Assembly (NCBI GenBank): GCA_964247295.1
Contig: CAXTTV010000045.1
Coordinates: 1 to 28,149, forward strand
Reading direction: 5' to 3'
Length of the DNA: 28,149 nt
Source of the DNA: CAXTTV01 sp964247295
Lineage (GTDB): Bacteria; Chloroflexota; Ktedonobacteria; Ktedonobacterales; Ktedonobacteraceae
Of this stretch, positions 7,779 to 15,858 are shown in pieces. Both the position numbers and the translations under genes were made by a program. Each line of letters opens with the position of its first letter. Within the stretch, counting starts at the first letter, position 1. The notes beneath the pieces are model-generated. The model saw nothing but the letters and a program-made list of their open reading frames with translations, was not told the origin of the DNA and ran no database searches.

Positions 7779-10157
7779 ATGATAGAGCATGACGCCTTCA
7801 CATCTGATGAATGGAGTATACGTGAGAACAAACTCCATCTCGATATCCTGGCGCAATCAGAGTCTGTGTTCGCGCTCTCTAACGGCCATATTGGCATGCG
7901 GGGAAACCTGGATGAGGGGGAGCCCCACGGCCTGCCAGGTACCTATCTGAATTCGGTCTATGAGCTGCGACCACTGCCCTATGCCGAGGGGGGTTATGGC
8001 TATCCCGAGTCTGGTCAGACGGTTATTAATGTCACCAACGGCAAGCTTTTCCGGTTGCTCGTGGATGATGAGCCCTTCGACCTGCGCTATGGTCAGTTAC
8101 AAACGCACGAACGCGAGCTTGATCTCCGAGCCGGTGTTCTGCGGCGCAACGTTGTCTGGACCTCACCCGCCGGCAGCACAGTCCATGTCTCTTCAGTACG
8201 GATGATCTCGTTTGCACAACGCGCGACGGCAGCGATCAGTTATGAGGTCGAAGCATTAGAGAAGCCGGCCAGGATCGTTGTGCAATCGGAACTGGTCGCG
8301 AATGAAGAGTTGCCCGGCCAAGATAAAGATCCACGCGCCGGGGGCGTTCCCGTGGCTCCATTGGACTCTGAAGAGCATCAGAGTCGTGAGACTTTCGGCC
8401 TGCTCATCCATCGGACCAAACAGAGCGGCCTGAGGGTGGGAGCCGCGATGGAACATATTATCGAAGGGCCCGAGGAAAAGATTATTGAGTCGCTCAGCTA
8501 TCCCGATGGGGCCAGAGTTTCGGTCACAACCGTGTTAAAACCCGGTGAAAAGTTGCGCATCACAAAATTTATCGCCTACGGCTGGTCCAGTGTGCGCTCG
8601 CGGCCCGCGATCCTTGATCAGGTAACGGCGGCGCTTTCGGCTGCACGTTTAACCGGGTGGAAGGGTCTACTAGCCGAGCAGCGAGCCTTTCTGGATGACT
8701 TCTGGTCTCGGGCCGACGTTGAGGTTGAAGGGGACATAGAGATCCAGCAAGCGATTCGCTTCGCGCTATTTCATGTGCTTCAAGCCGGGGCCCGCGCTGA
8801 GCGAAGACCAATTCCCGCGAAAGGTCTAACGGGGCCGGGCTATGATGGTCATGCCTTCTGGGATAGTGAAACCTTTGTACTGCCGGTCCTGAATCTCACG
8901 ATGCCCAATGCGGCTGCCGATGCTCTACGCTGGCGGCAATCAATACTCCCCCAGGCGAGAGATCGCGCGAAGCAGCTTGGCCTGAAAGGCGCGGCCTTCC
9001 CGTGGCGCACAATCGCGGGCGCGGAATGCTCCGGCTACTGGCCCGCCAGCACCGCCGCCTTTCATATTAACGCCGACATCGCTTATGCTGCTATTCAATA
9101 TGTGCAGGCGACCGGCGACACAAAATTTGAGGAAGAGGTAGGCCTGGAACTTCTGGTAGAGACGGCCCGGCTCTGGAGCTCGCTGGGATACTACAATACG
9201 ATGGAGGATCAGTTCAGGATCGATGGGGTTACCGGGCCAGACGAGTATAGTTCGCTCGCTGATAACAATACTTACACAAATCTGATGGCGCAACATAACC
9301 TGTACTGGGCAGCGGACACAGCAAAGCGCTATCCAGATCAGGCTGGAAAGCTTGGGGTTACAGGGGGGGAGATCGCGGCCTGGAATAAAGCTGTCCAGAA
9401 GATGTTTATTCCTCGTGATGCACACATGGGAGTCACACCACAGGCCGAGTCTTTTACTGAACATGAGGTCTGGGACTTCGAGACGACAAAGCCTGATCAA
9501 TACCCTCTCTTCCTGCACTTCCCCTACTTTGACATTTACCGTAAGCAGGTGATCAAGCAGGCCGACCTGGTACTGGCAATGCATCTGCGGGGAGACGCCT
9601 TCAGCCAGGAACAGAAAGCGCGCAACTTCGCCTACTACGAGCCGCTCACCGTACGAGACTCCTCGCTCTCGGCCTCAACACAGGCAATACTGGCGGCTGA
9701 GGTTGGGCAGACGCAGCTTGCCTATGATTATCTGGCCGAGGCGGCCTTTATGGATCTTAGAGATCTGGAGCATAATGTACGGGATGGAGTCCACATTGCC
9801 TCGCTGGCCGGGGCCTGGACCGCCCTTGTTGCCGGATTTGGCGGCATGCGATTAGAGCGGAACAAGCTCGCCTTCTCGCCACGGCTACCAGAGGGAATTG
9901 AAAGGATCGCCTTCCACATCATGTATTGTGGCAACCGGCTTCGCGTTGAGGTTGACCAACACGAAGCTAGCTACCTGCTACTAGATGGAAAGCCCTTTGA
10001 GATCCTGCACCATGGAGAGAAAATTACTATCCCCCAGTCCGGCACCATCAGTCGGCTGATCCCCGAAATCCAGGCGGGACCAAGGCCACAGCAGCCACAT
10101 GGACGGGCCCCCATCTCGCGGGAACATCGACAGGCTGCTGCGGAAGCTTCAGCATAG
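7779..10157 (+). CDS. Glycoside hydrolase family 65 (disaccharide phosphorylase/trehalase-like)
   Basis: A 792-residue cytoplasmic enzyme acting on alpha-glucosides. An N-terminal beta-sandwich (about 1-290) contains the family start NGHIGMRGN. It is followed by an (alpha/alpha)6 barrel with GYDGHAFWDSETF (about 354-366), AECSGYWPASTAAFHINAD (about 415-433) and GVTGPDEYSSLADNNTYTN (about 483-501). E489 in GPDEY is the expected general acid. The C-terminal beta domain ends near 765. The pattern matches the actinobacterial GH65 subgroup, which includes trehalose/kojibiose phosphorylases and trehalase-like enzymes; the exact activity cannot be read. The usual beta-phosphoglucomutase partner is absent. 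AAAGGA precedes ATG 7779. Its last codons and terminator are duplicated at 17110-17187. Confidence 0.92.
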   Translation: MIEHDAFTSDEWSIRENKLHLDILAQSESVFALSNGHIGMRGNLDEGEPHGLPGTYLNSVYELRPLPYAEGGYGYPESGQTVINVTNGKLFRLLVDDEPFDLRYGQLQTHERELDLRAGVLRRNVVWTSPAGSTVHVSSVRMISFAQRATAAISYEVEALEKPARIVVQSELVANEELPGQDKDPRAGGVPVAPLDSEEHQSRETFGLLIHRTKQSGLRVGAAMEHIIEGPEEKIIESLSYPDGARVSVTTVLKPGEKLRITKFIAYGWSSVRSRPAILDQVTAALSAARLTGWKGLLAEQRAFLDDFWSRADVEVEGDIEIQQAIRFALFHVLQAGARAERRPIPAKGLTGPGYDGHAFWDSETFVLPVLNLTMPNAAADALRWRQSILPQARDRAKQLGLKGAAFPWRTIAGAECSGYWPASTAAFHINADIAYAAIQYVQATGDTKFEEEVGLELLVETARLWSSLGYYNTMEDQFRIDGVTGPDEYSSLADNNTYTNLMAQHNLYWAADTAKRYPDQAGKLGVTGGEIAAWNKAVQKMFIPRDAHMGVTPQAESFTEHEVWDFETTKPDQYPLFLHFPYFDIYRKQVIKQADLVLAMHLRGDAFSQEQKARNFAYYEPLTVRDSSLSASTQAILAAEVGQTQLAYDYLAEAAFMDLRDLEHNVRDGVHIASLAGAWTALVAGFGGMRLERNKLAFSPRLPEGIERIAFHIMYCGNRLRVEVDQHEASYLLLDGKPFEILHHGEKITIPQSGTISRLIPEIQAGPRPQQPHGRAPISREHRQAAAEASA

Positions 10158-10198
10158 AACGGGGCAGCGATCAAGAAGGAGAGGTGTTGAGCCTTTCC
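10121..10198 (+). repeat. Left copy of 78-bp direct repeat flanking the caspase cassette
   Basis: This segment comprises the last 12 codons of gh65 (EHRQAAAEASA, stop) and most of its terminator. It aligns without gaps to 17110-17187 at about 62 of 78 positions (50 of 60 over 10139-10198), mostly transitions. The right copy keeps the reading frame (ELRWASAEASV, stop). The two copies bracket exactly the four-gene cassette. Confidence 0.85.
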
Positions 10199-10211
10199 TT
10201 CTTTGTTTTTT
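10173..10211 (+). terminator. Rho-independent terminator of gh65
   Basis: AAGAAGGAGAGG (10173-10184) pairs with CCTTTCCTTCTT (10192-10203), 12 bp with one G-T wobble, followed by TGTTTTTT. It begins 16 bp after the gh65 stop and forms part of the repeat shared with 17110-17187. Confidence 0.9.
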
Positions 10212-10281
10212 GAGGACCATAATCTTTTGTATAAAAGAACGACGTTTAAGCACCGTTTGAAGAATAGCTAATCATCCTCTA

Positions 10282-11325
10282 CTACGGGGTAATCAATTGT
10301 TGGCAGGTTGCGAGCAAAAATCGGACGATTCGGTTATGTGTTCCCTTCAGACTACGATCACCATACAACTCTATCTCATACATAATATCTTCCAACTCCT
10401 GGCGCTTAAGATCCACGTCGATCTTCTGACTTTTCTTCTCAGGAACCGTAGAAAGGTAACGACTCAAAGCCTTTGATCCGGCGACGGGATCATGGATAAT
10501 CAAATCGTAAATCGCAGTGGGCGAAAGAGCAGAGGTTTCTTTAGTCTGGCTCTGAATATAAGCAATAGGGAAATTGTCATCCAGATCATACGCGTGCAGT
10601 ATAGGAGTCTGACGGGGCTGCTCCTGAACTACCTGTTGCCTCACATAAGAATACAGATCCAGAACGCGGATAAAAGCATCGCTTGAGGAGGCTTTCCCTT
10701 TTAACCCCTCCATTAAATACCAGGTAAAAAGTCCATGCTCATCTCCCACTTTATTAAAAGAAAGCTGATCTTCTTTAGAAGAGTTTATAACCACACGTCC
10801 GCTTCCTTGCGTTAATTCACGCAGGTAACTCTCGGTTAGACCTTTCTGTACGGCTGGTTGAGATGAGCGAGAAGAGCCAATACCGCCAGAGTGGCAGGAA
10901 TCGACTAATAGTAAGGTTCGTCTGGCTGGGATCTGTTGTAATAAATGGCGAAACTCGTCTCCTGAGATCGCCGTCTCCTCAAAGTTGTCCGGGTCTGTCT
11001 CCCTGGTACAAAGATATGATTGCACTCCCTCTCCGGTTCGCACACGTGTACCATGACCTGAGAAATACAACAATAGTGTAGACTCATGGTTTAGTTCTCT
11101 CCCAAAACTCTGCATTGCGTTTCTGATGTTGGGAGCTGTTGTTTGTTGACCGGTAAGAATTGTAACGTGAGATGGAGAATAAGCACAGGAATTGGGATCG
11201 ACGAGCAGTTCGGCCAGTGCCAGAACATCCTTGAAGATTGCTGGCAGATCCTCAATCTCTGGATGGGTATATTTACTAACACCTATGAGCAGTGCATGCA
11301 ATCCTTTTTGAAATTCTTGCATCAT
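10282..11325 (-). CDS. Caspase-like protease (peptidase C14) with C-terminal EAD-like domain
   Basis: The start is placed at ATG 11325: GGAG lies six bases upstream, whereas the longer frame would start at the GTG that forms part of this Shine-Dalgarno sequence (11337). Numbering here is from that GTG. Residues 12-260 form a caspase domain: HALLIGVSKY at the first strand, catalytic H95 in YFSGHG, catalytic C148 in LLVDSCHSGG, and YLREL/VVINSS strands. Both catalytic residues are intact, so it should be an active cysteine protease. The C-terminal 80 residues are helical (LSRYL...LKRQELEDI...YGD...NRIVRFL) and align by eye with the N terminus of the divergent pseudokinase, suggesting an effector-associated adaptor domain. 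No signal peptide. Role inferred: death effector in an abortive-infection-type system. Confidence 0.88.
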   Translation of the reverse strand: MMQEFQKGLHALLIGVSKYTHPEIEDLPAIFKDVLALAELLVDPNSCAYSPSHVTILTGQQTTAPNIRNAMQSFGRELNHESTLLLYFSGHGTRVRTGEGVQSYLCTRETDPDNFEETAISGDEFRHLLQQIPARRTLLLVDSCHSGGIGSSRSSQPAVQKGLTESYLRELTQGSGRVVINSSKEDQLSFNKVGDEHGLFTWYLMEGLKGKASSSDAFIRVLDLYSYVRQQVVQEQPRQTPILHAYDLDDNFPIAYIQSQTKETSALSPTAIYDLIIHDPVAGSKALSRYLSTVPEKKSQKIDVDLKRQELEDIMYEIELYGDRSLKGTHNRIVRFLLATCQQLITP

Positions 11326-11345
11326 GGTCATCTCCACTGGTTATA

Positions 11346-11454
11346 TACAGGGCTATTTCATCCTCGGAAGAGAGGGGGTCCAGGGGTGTCGCCGCTCATC
11401 TCCCCCTCTTTCTCGCCGCCGAAGGCGGCTTAAAAAGAGAATGAAATAGCTCTG
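11346..11454. mobile_element. MITE-like palindromic element in the divergent promoter region
   Basis: Terminal inverted repeats CAGGGCTATTTCATCCTC (11348-11365) and GAGAATGAAATAGCTCTG (11437-11454) match at 16 of 18 positions when one is reverse-complemented. GGTTATA occurs immediately on both sides (11339-11345 and 11455-11461), consistent with a 7-bp target-site duplication. The interior is itself partly palindromic (GAGGGGG...CCCCCTC; GCCGCC-GAA-GGCGGC) and has no coding capacity. It sits a few bases upstream of the caspase ribosome-binding site, so it separates that gene from any promoter to its right. Confidence 0.75.
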
Positions 11455-11471
11455 GGTTATAAAATCCTATC

Positions 11472-11500
11472 TTGAGGATAAAAAGATTATATTATATTAT
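11472..11500 (+). promoter_or_regulatory. Candidate promoter for the pseudokinase-helicase operon
   Basis: TTGAGG (11472-11477) and TATTAT (11495-11500) are separated by 17 bp, in a very AT-rich stretch. The predicted transcript would have a leader of about 190 bases before ATG 11695. TATAAT-like strings on the opposite strand of the same stretch (TTCAAT, then TATAAT) could serve the divergent caspase gene, reading through the palindromic element. Confidence 0.45.
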
Positions 11501-11694
11501 TAAGAAGTATACATTGAAGTACAGGACACCGAAAATACTTTCTCTTTTTGAAAAGATATCATACACTCTCAAAGAAAAGATGTGTTACTGTTTTTTATCG
11601 GCCTCCGCTTTTGATTATTTTCGTAGCTGAAACCCCTCCACAAATAAGATCTTTTTTGAGGGAAATAGGTTTTTGTACAAGAAAGCGTTTCTCT

Positions 11695-12843
11695 ATGGAA
11701 AAGCTCAATTACCTGTATGGCCTCCAGCAATTAGAGACATATTTACGAAAAAGTGGTGAATCACAAGATTTACTCCAATTTGGAGTCCTGAAAAACCGTC
11801 TGCTTACAGATCTTAGCGAAGTACAGGAGTACAACGATCCCCTTAGTAAAGTTGATGTTAACCGGGTAGTTAAAGGGCTGAACCAACTATCTCTTAGACG
11901 GATGGGCATAGATTTTTTAGGCTTATGCTATAGCACGTCTCAAGAGGAGAGTAAACTATCCAACGAACCATTGAAGATCATTCCTACTTTAATTCAACCT
12001 TTACAGGGAGGGAAAGAGGTACAGATCCACGACCGCTCGTATCTGCTCTATGACCCCTTAATTGAGGAAATGTGGACGCCTAATCGTAGCGCGGTTCTGC
12101 TTAAAATTCGGGGACGGCAGTTAGCTACCAACCAGCAGGTCTGGTTTAAGCAGGTTCTAATAAAAAGTGCGGACCCACAAGCTCTATCGCTAAAAAGTGT
12201 GCTCCGAAAAGAGGCTCGTTTGCTCAGTAAATTAGAACGAGATCAGCAGATGTTTTTTCCTCGTTTAATAGATGAGCAAGAATCAGAAGAAGCCAGCTTG
12301 ATCGCTTACGTTGCAAGCCAGGGGCCAACGCTTGCCCAAATGTATTTTCGCCAGAGTCAACAACTCGTAGGAGAGCCACGTCGTCAATTTTTGCGGGTAA
12401 TCCAGAGCGTTTGTGGACAGCTTGAAACGCTACATCGTCAGAATCTCGCGCACAGGCAGATCTCTCCAGAAGCTATCCTGGTTGTAAAAAACCGTCCGGT
12501 TTTCCGCGATGTTGGTCTGGCGACCCAGCCTTATGGGCTGGGCGAAGGAAAAGCGGCGTATCGAGCACCCGAACAGGAAATACGACCACAAAGTTTAACG
12601 GTGCCAGGGACATATACAGATGTGTATCAGATAGGAATCCTTCTTTATCAGGGATTGACCGGGCAGATGCCGGACATCTCTTCTAGAATGTTGCCTCCCA
12701 TTACCTGGAATAACGATATATCTATAGATTTAAACAAAATAGTCCTGCACACTCTTGAAACCGAGGGCAGAAGACGCCCACACATAAGCGATATTCGCCG
12801 TAAACTGCGTCAGGTGCTTGAACAAGAAAAAGAGAAAAAGTAG
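11695..12843 (+). CDS. EAD-like domain fused to a pseudokinase
   Basis: The start chosen is ATG 11695 (MEKLNYLYGL), giving 382 residues; the frame is open back to a TTG at 11548, but those 49 codons look non-conserved and lack a start signal. Residues 1-80 form a helical domain resembling the caspase C terminus. The rest is a protein-kinase fold: K in QVLIK (K157), E in LRKEARLL (E173), DVGLA in place of DFG (D272) and YRAPEQ. The catalytic loop reads HRQISPEA instead of HRDIKPEN, and no Gly-rich loop is visible, so phosphotransfer is very unlikely. It is the first gene of a three-gene operon, 12 bp from the helicase. Inferred role: adaptor or sensor controlling the caspase. Confidence 0.82.
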   Translation: MEKLNYLYGLQQLETYLRKSGESQDLLQFGVLKNRLLTDLSEVQEYNDPLSKVDVNRVVKGLNQLSLRRMGIDFLGLCYSTSQEESKLSNEPLKIIPTLIQPLQGGKEVQIHDRSYLLYDPLIEEMWTPNRSAVLLKIRGRQLATNQQVWFKQVLIKSADPQALSLKSVLRKEARLLSKLERDQQMFFPRLIDEQESEEASLIAYVASQGPTLAQMYFRQSQQLVGEPRRQFLRVIQSVCGQLETLHRQNLAHRQISPEAILVVKNRPVFRDVGLATQPYGLGEGKAAYRAPEQEIRPQSLTVPGTYTDVYQIGILLYQGLTGQMPDISSRMLPPITWNNDISIDLNKIVLHTLETEGRRRPHISDIRRKLRQVLEQEKEKK

Positions 12844-12855
12844 AAAGTTGCGCTT

Positions 12856-15840
12856 ATGCATAAAGCAGTCGTTCCTTTAGGACCAATTCATCTCGTCCTC
12901 TCACTTGAGGTCGAACAAAAGCAGCTTGTCAAACGCAACCGCTACCCTTTTATTCCAAATCGTCAGGAGCTCTGGCAACAGCTTCTGGCATTGGGCAGTC
13001 AGAGTGGAGTTCCGGCCCGAGTCCGGCAGGAAAAAGGGCAACACGTCCTGTTCATCTATACCAACCTCTATTATCTCAAGGCCTACCCCACAGAAAGACA
13101 GGGAGGCTATAACATCGGCTACATTGACCCGTTAGGCTTCCGTGAGCATCAGGATCTGACAAAAGGTGCTTTATTTTTACAGGCCACCAACTGGCAAATT
13201 ACTACTCATCAGACAGAGATCCCTCAAGGAATTACCAATTGCTGGCCAAACATCATGCACGCCTGGGATTGGCTGCAACAGCAGCGTCCCCAAAACAATG
13301 AAATTGAGGAAATGGCTCCAGCACACGAAAATTATCTTACAGATCTAGAAGAGGTTATTGATCTTGCACTTCAACTGGAGCAGACAAGAAACCGGCTCCC
13401 CGAGCCGATCCACTATAAAAGCCTTGAGTCGGCAGATAACCGTCGCATCTCCAATTTTGACACGTATATTTTCCAGATGGTCGGACAGCCTCAAGTAAGT
13501 GAGAAACAGATGCTCCAATTGGAGGAGCGGCCCGACTTGCGGGGCCGGGTTCTAGCTCTTACAGGAAGTCGTCTGACCGTGAAATTTGAAAGGACCATTG
13601 ACTTAGACCAGATCCCGGCCCAGGGTAGCTTTACGCCAACACCAAACCTCACTATCTTTAAAGCTCAAAACGAAGCCATCAAAGTATTGAGAGAGCAGGA
13701 AGCAAGCAATCCCAATCTTTTACGTATTCTAGTAGACCAGCACTATCAACAGTATCAAAAGTCATCAAAACAACCTCAATCAAAACTGAACGAGGCTCAG
13801 CTTCAAGCTTTCCAACGCTCCACCACCGTTCCGGATCTGCTCCTGGTTCTGGGACCGCCCGGAACAGGTAAAACAACAACAATTACAGAAATGGTCCGCA
13901 GCAGTATTCAGGACCGCAAGCGGGTTCTGATAACGTCAGCCACACACAAAGCAGTTGATAACGTGTTGGAACGCCTCTCTCAAGAAGAGCTTTCCATTAT
14001 CCGTTTTGGACGTGAAGAGAAGCTTTCTGAACACGTCCAGAAATTCTTAATCGATGTACAGGCGCAACAACTCGCGCAACAAGTGCTCCAACGAACCAGC
14101 GACTACTACCACAACATCACACAATTGCATGATCGTCAGGCAGCTATTGACCGCATGTATGGGCTGGCCCGCACTCACCTAAATGTGCTTGTAAGCCAGG
14201 AACAAGCGATGCGGCAGCAGCAGCAGCAGCAATTTCAGATCGAGCAACAGCTTTTAGTTCCCTTTAAACCACAGATGCAGAGTTTGGAGGAGCGCCATCA
14301 GTCTCTTACAAATCAGCATCACCAGGCAGCGGAGGCTGAAAAAAAATGGATAGAGAGGATTCAAAAGGCAGCGGCGAAAAACCAGTATTTTATGATTGGG
14401 GTGCTCTTTCACTGGCTAGAGATCCTGTACACAAAAAGACTGGAGGAGACTCGCCAGAACCTCAACGAAATTTCACAGATGCAGCAAGATCTGGCAAATG
14501 AGGTAAAGCAACTTCAACAGATCCAGCAACAAACGTTTGAGAAAGATGGTCACTACCAGCAAATAAAAAACACGATTGAGCGTCAGTATCAAGAGTACAA
14601 CAGCCAGCAACGTCTTCTTGGTAGTGATCTGGAGTGGTTAAGGGATAGTGTACACGGTTTCCTGCGAAATCAACCACCAACCACTCCCCCTTCTGTGGAG
14701 GTAGGGCAACAATACCTGGATTGGTTAAGCCAGATACGCACGGTTCTGACGCAACGCCAAAACCTGCTGAAAAACTGGCGTGATACGCTCTCAAGTAAAA
14801 CACAAGATCTCCAGGCGGAAATGCTGCATTATGCGGATGTTGTTGGCGCTACCTGCATTGGAGTGTCAACGGCCCGAGGACTAAAGGACATCGACTTTGA
14901 TCTGGTAATTGTAGATGAGGCCGGACAGATAGGCATTCAAGACCTTCTGGTTCCACTTGTACGAGCGAAACGAGCCGTCCTGGTTGGTGACCACCAGCAA
15001 CTCCCTCCTTTTGTTGATAGTGAGGTTCAGGAACGGATACGCACCCTCTCGCCTCACATACAAAAAGGTCAAGAAGATCTAGAAGCCGACAACCATCGGA
15101 GCCGCTACCTGCTAGATCTGATCTCAAAAAGCGCCTTTGAACAGCTTTTCCTCACCAATCCAGATCCTGAGCACTATATACGCTTGAATATCCAACACCG
15201 CATGCCTGCGGTAATCTCTGATTTTATCTCTGATTTTTTCTACGACAAGCAGCTTTACAGTGCCGACTACAAACGGAACACGAATGCCCACCAGGATCTC
15301 TGGTTTAGGAGTCCTCTTTCCCTTATCGACACCTCCGATGTTTCATTTGAGCAAAGAAGAGAATGGAAGCGTCAGGCAAGTGAAAACTGGCAGATCGCCG
15401 GATACACCAATCTGCTAGAAACACAGATTGTCACTCGTATCGTAGAGGGCTATGATCAGCAGCGGCAGGACTGGGTAGTGATAGTCCCCTATCGCGCTCA
15501 GGCTCAACAGATCATTGGTCAGATTGAGAGGACACTTAAAATCACCATCGAGGGGCGGGTCGCGACCGTCGACTCCTTTCAAGGAGGAGAGCGCGATCAA
15601 GTCATCTATAGCTTTACCCGGAGCAACGAAAATGGCGAGATTGGCTTCCTCCGAGAATTACGTCGCCTGAATGTCGCGATGAGTCGGGCGAGAAAACAAC
15701 TGGTGCTTGTCGGAGACTTCTCCACATTAAGACAGGCAAGGGACCCCGAGTTCCGACGAATTATGCAGACGTTGTACAGTTATACTCGTCAACATGGCGA
15801 GATCTTAACCACTGCTCAGTGGAGACAGCGACAGGCTTAA
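12856..15840 (+). CDS. UPF1-like superfamily 1 helicase with coiled-coil insertion
   Basis: A 994-residue nucleic-acid helicase/translocase. An N-terminal region of about 310 residues has no recognised domain. Motifs: Q-like LNEAQLQAFQ (about 311-320), Walker A GPPGTGKTT (333-341), Ia TSATHKAVDNV, Walker B VIVDEAGQ (684-691), III GDHQQLPP (711-718), IV IQHRMP (779-784), V TVDSFQGGERD (904-914) and VI NVAMSRAR (939-946). Between Ia and II, residues about 400-655 are a Gln-rich coiled coil with a six-Gln run. The order matches AAA_11/AAA_12 (UPF1/DNA2-type) helicases. No nuclease domain is visible. The gene lies 12 bp after the pseudokinase and 18 bp before the next gene. Likely role: the trigger-sensing or nucleic-acid-remodelling component of the cassette. 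Confidence 0.9.
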   Translation: MHKAVVPLGPIHLVLSLEVEQKQLVKRNRYPFIPNRQELWQQLLALGSQSGVPARVRQEKGQHVLFIYTNLYYLKAYPTERQGGYNIGYIDPLGFREHQDLTKGALFLQATNWQITTHQTEIPQGITNCWPNIMHAWDWLQQQRPQNNEIEEMAPAHENYLTDLEEVIDLALQLEQTRNRLPEPIHYKSLESADNRRISNFDTYIFQMVGQPQVSEKQMLQLEERPDLRGRVLALTGSRLTVKFERTIDLDQIPAQGSFTPTPNLTIFKAQNEAIKVLREQEASNPNLLRILVDQHYQQYQKSSKQPQSKLNEAQLQAFQRSTTVPDLLLVLGPPGTGKTTTITEMVRSSIQDRKRVLITSATHKAVDNVLERLSQEELSIIRFGREEKLSEHVQKFLIDVQAQQLAQQVLQRTSDYYHNITQLHDRQAAIDRMYGLARTHLNVLVSQEQAMRQQQQQQFQIEQQLLVPFKPQMQSLEERHQSLTNQHHQAAEAEKKWIERIQKAAAKNQYFMIGVLFHWLEILYTKRLEETRQNLNEISQMQQDLANEVKQLQQIQQQTFEKDGHYQQIKNTIERQYQEYNSQQRLLGSDLEWLRDSVHGFLRNQPPTTPPSVEVGQQYLDWLSQIRTVLTQRQNLLKNWRDTLSSKTQDLQAEMLHYADVVGATCIGVSTARGLKDIDFDLVIVDEAGQIGIQDLLVPLVRAKRAVLVGDHQQLPPFVDSEVQERIRTLSPHIQKGQEDLEADNHRSRYLLDLISKSAFEQLFLTNPDPEHYIRLNIQHRMPAVISDFISDFFYDKQLYSADYKRNTNAHQDLWFRSPLSLIDTSDVSFEQRREWKRQASENWQIAGYTNLLETQIVTRIVEGYDQQRQDWVVIVPYRAQAQQIIGQIERTLKITIEGRVATVDSFQGGERDQVIYSFTRSNENGEIGFLRELRRLNVAMSRARKQLVLVGDFSTLRQARDPEFRRIMQTLYSYTRQHGEILTTAQWRQRQA

Positions 15841-15858
15841 ATAGAGGAGAAATCATAC

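Noticed and set aside
8940..9584. 214-codon open frame on the minus strand
   Set aside because: Antisense to conserved GH65 catalytic region; no ribosome-binding site or recognisable domain.
10139..10211. Reading the gh65-end repeat as only two similar terminators
   Set aside because: Similarity extends 50 bases upstream of the stems, without gaps and keeping the reading frame and stop, which terminator convergence would not produce.
11548..11694. N-terminal extension of the pseudokinase from TTG 11548
   Set aside because: No ribosome-binding site at the TTG, unstructured AT-rich codons, and the adaptor domain begins right after ATG 11695.
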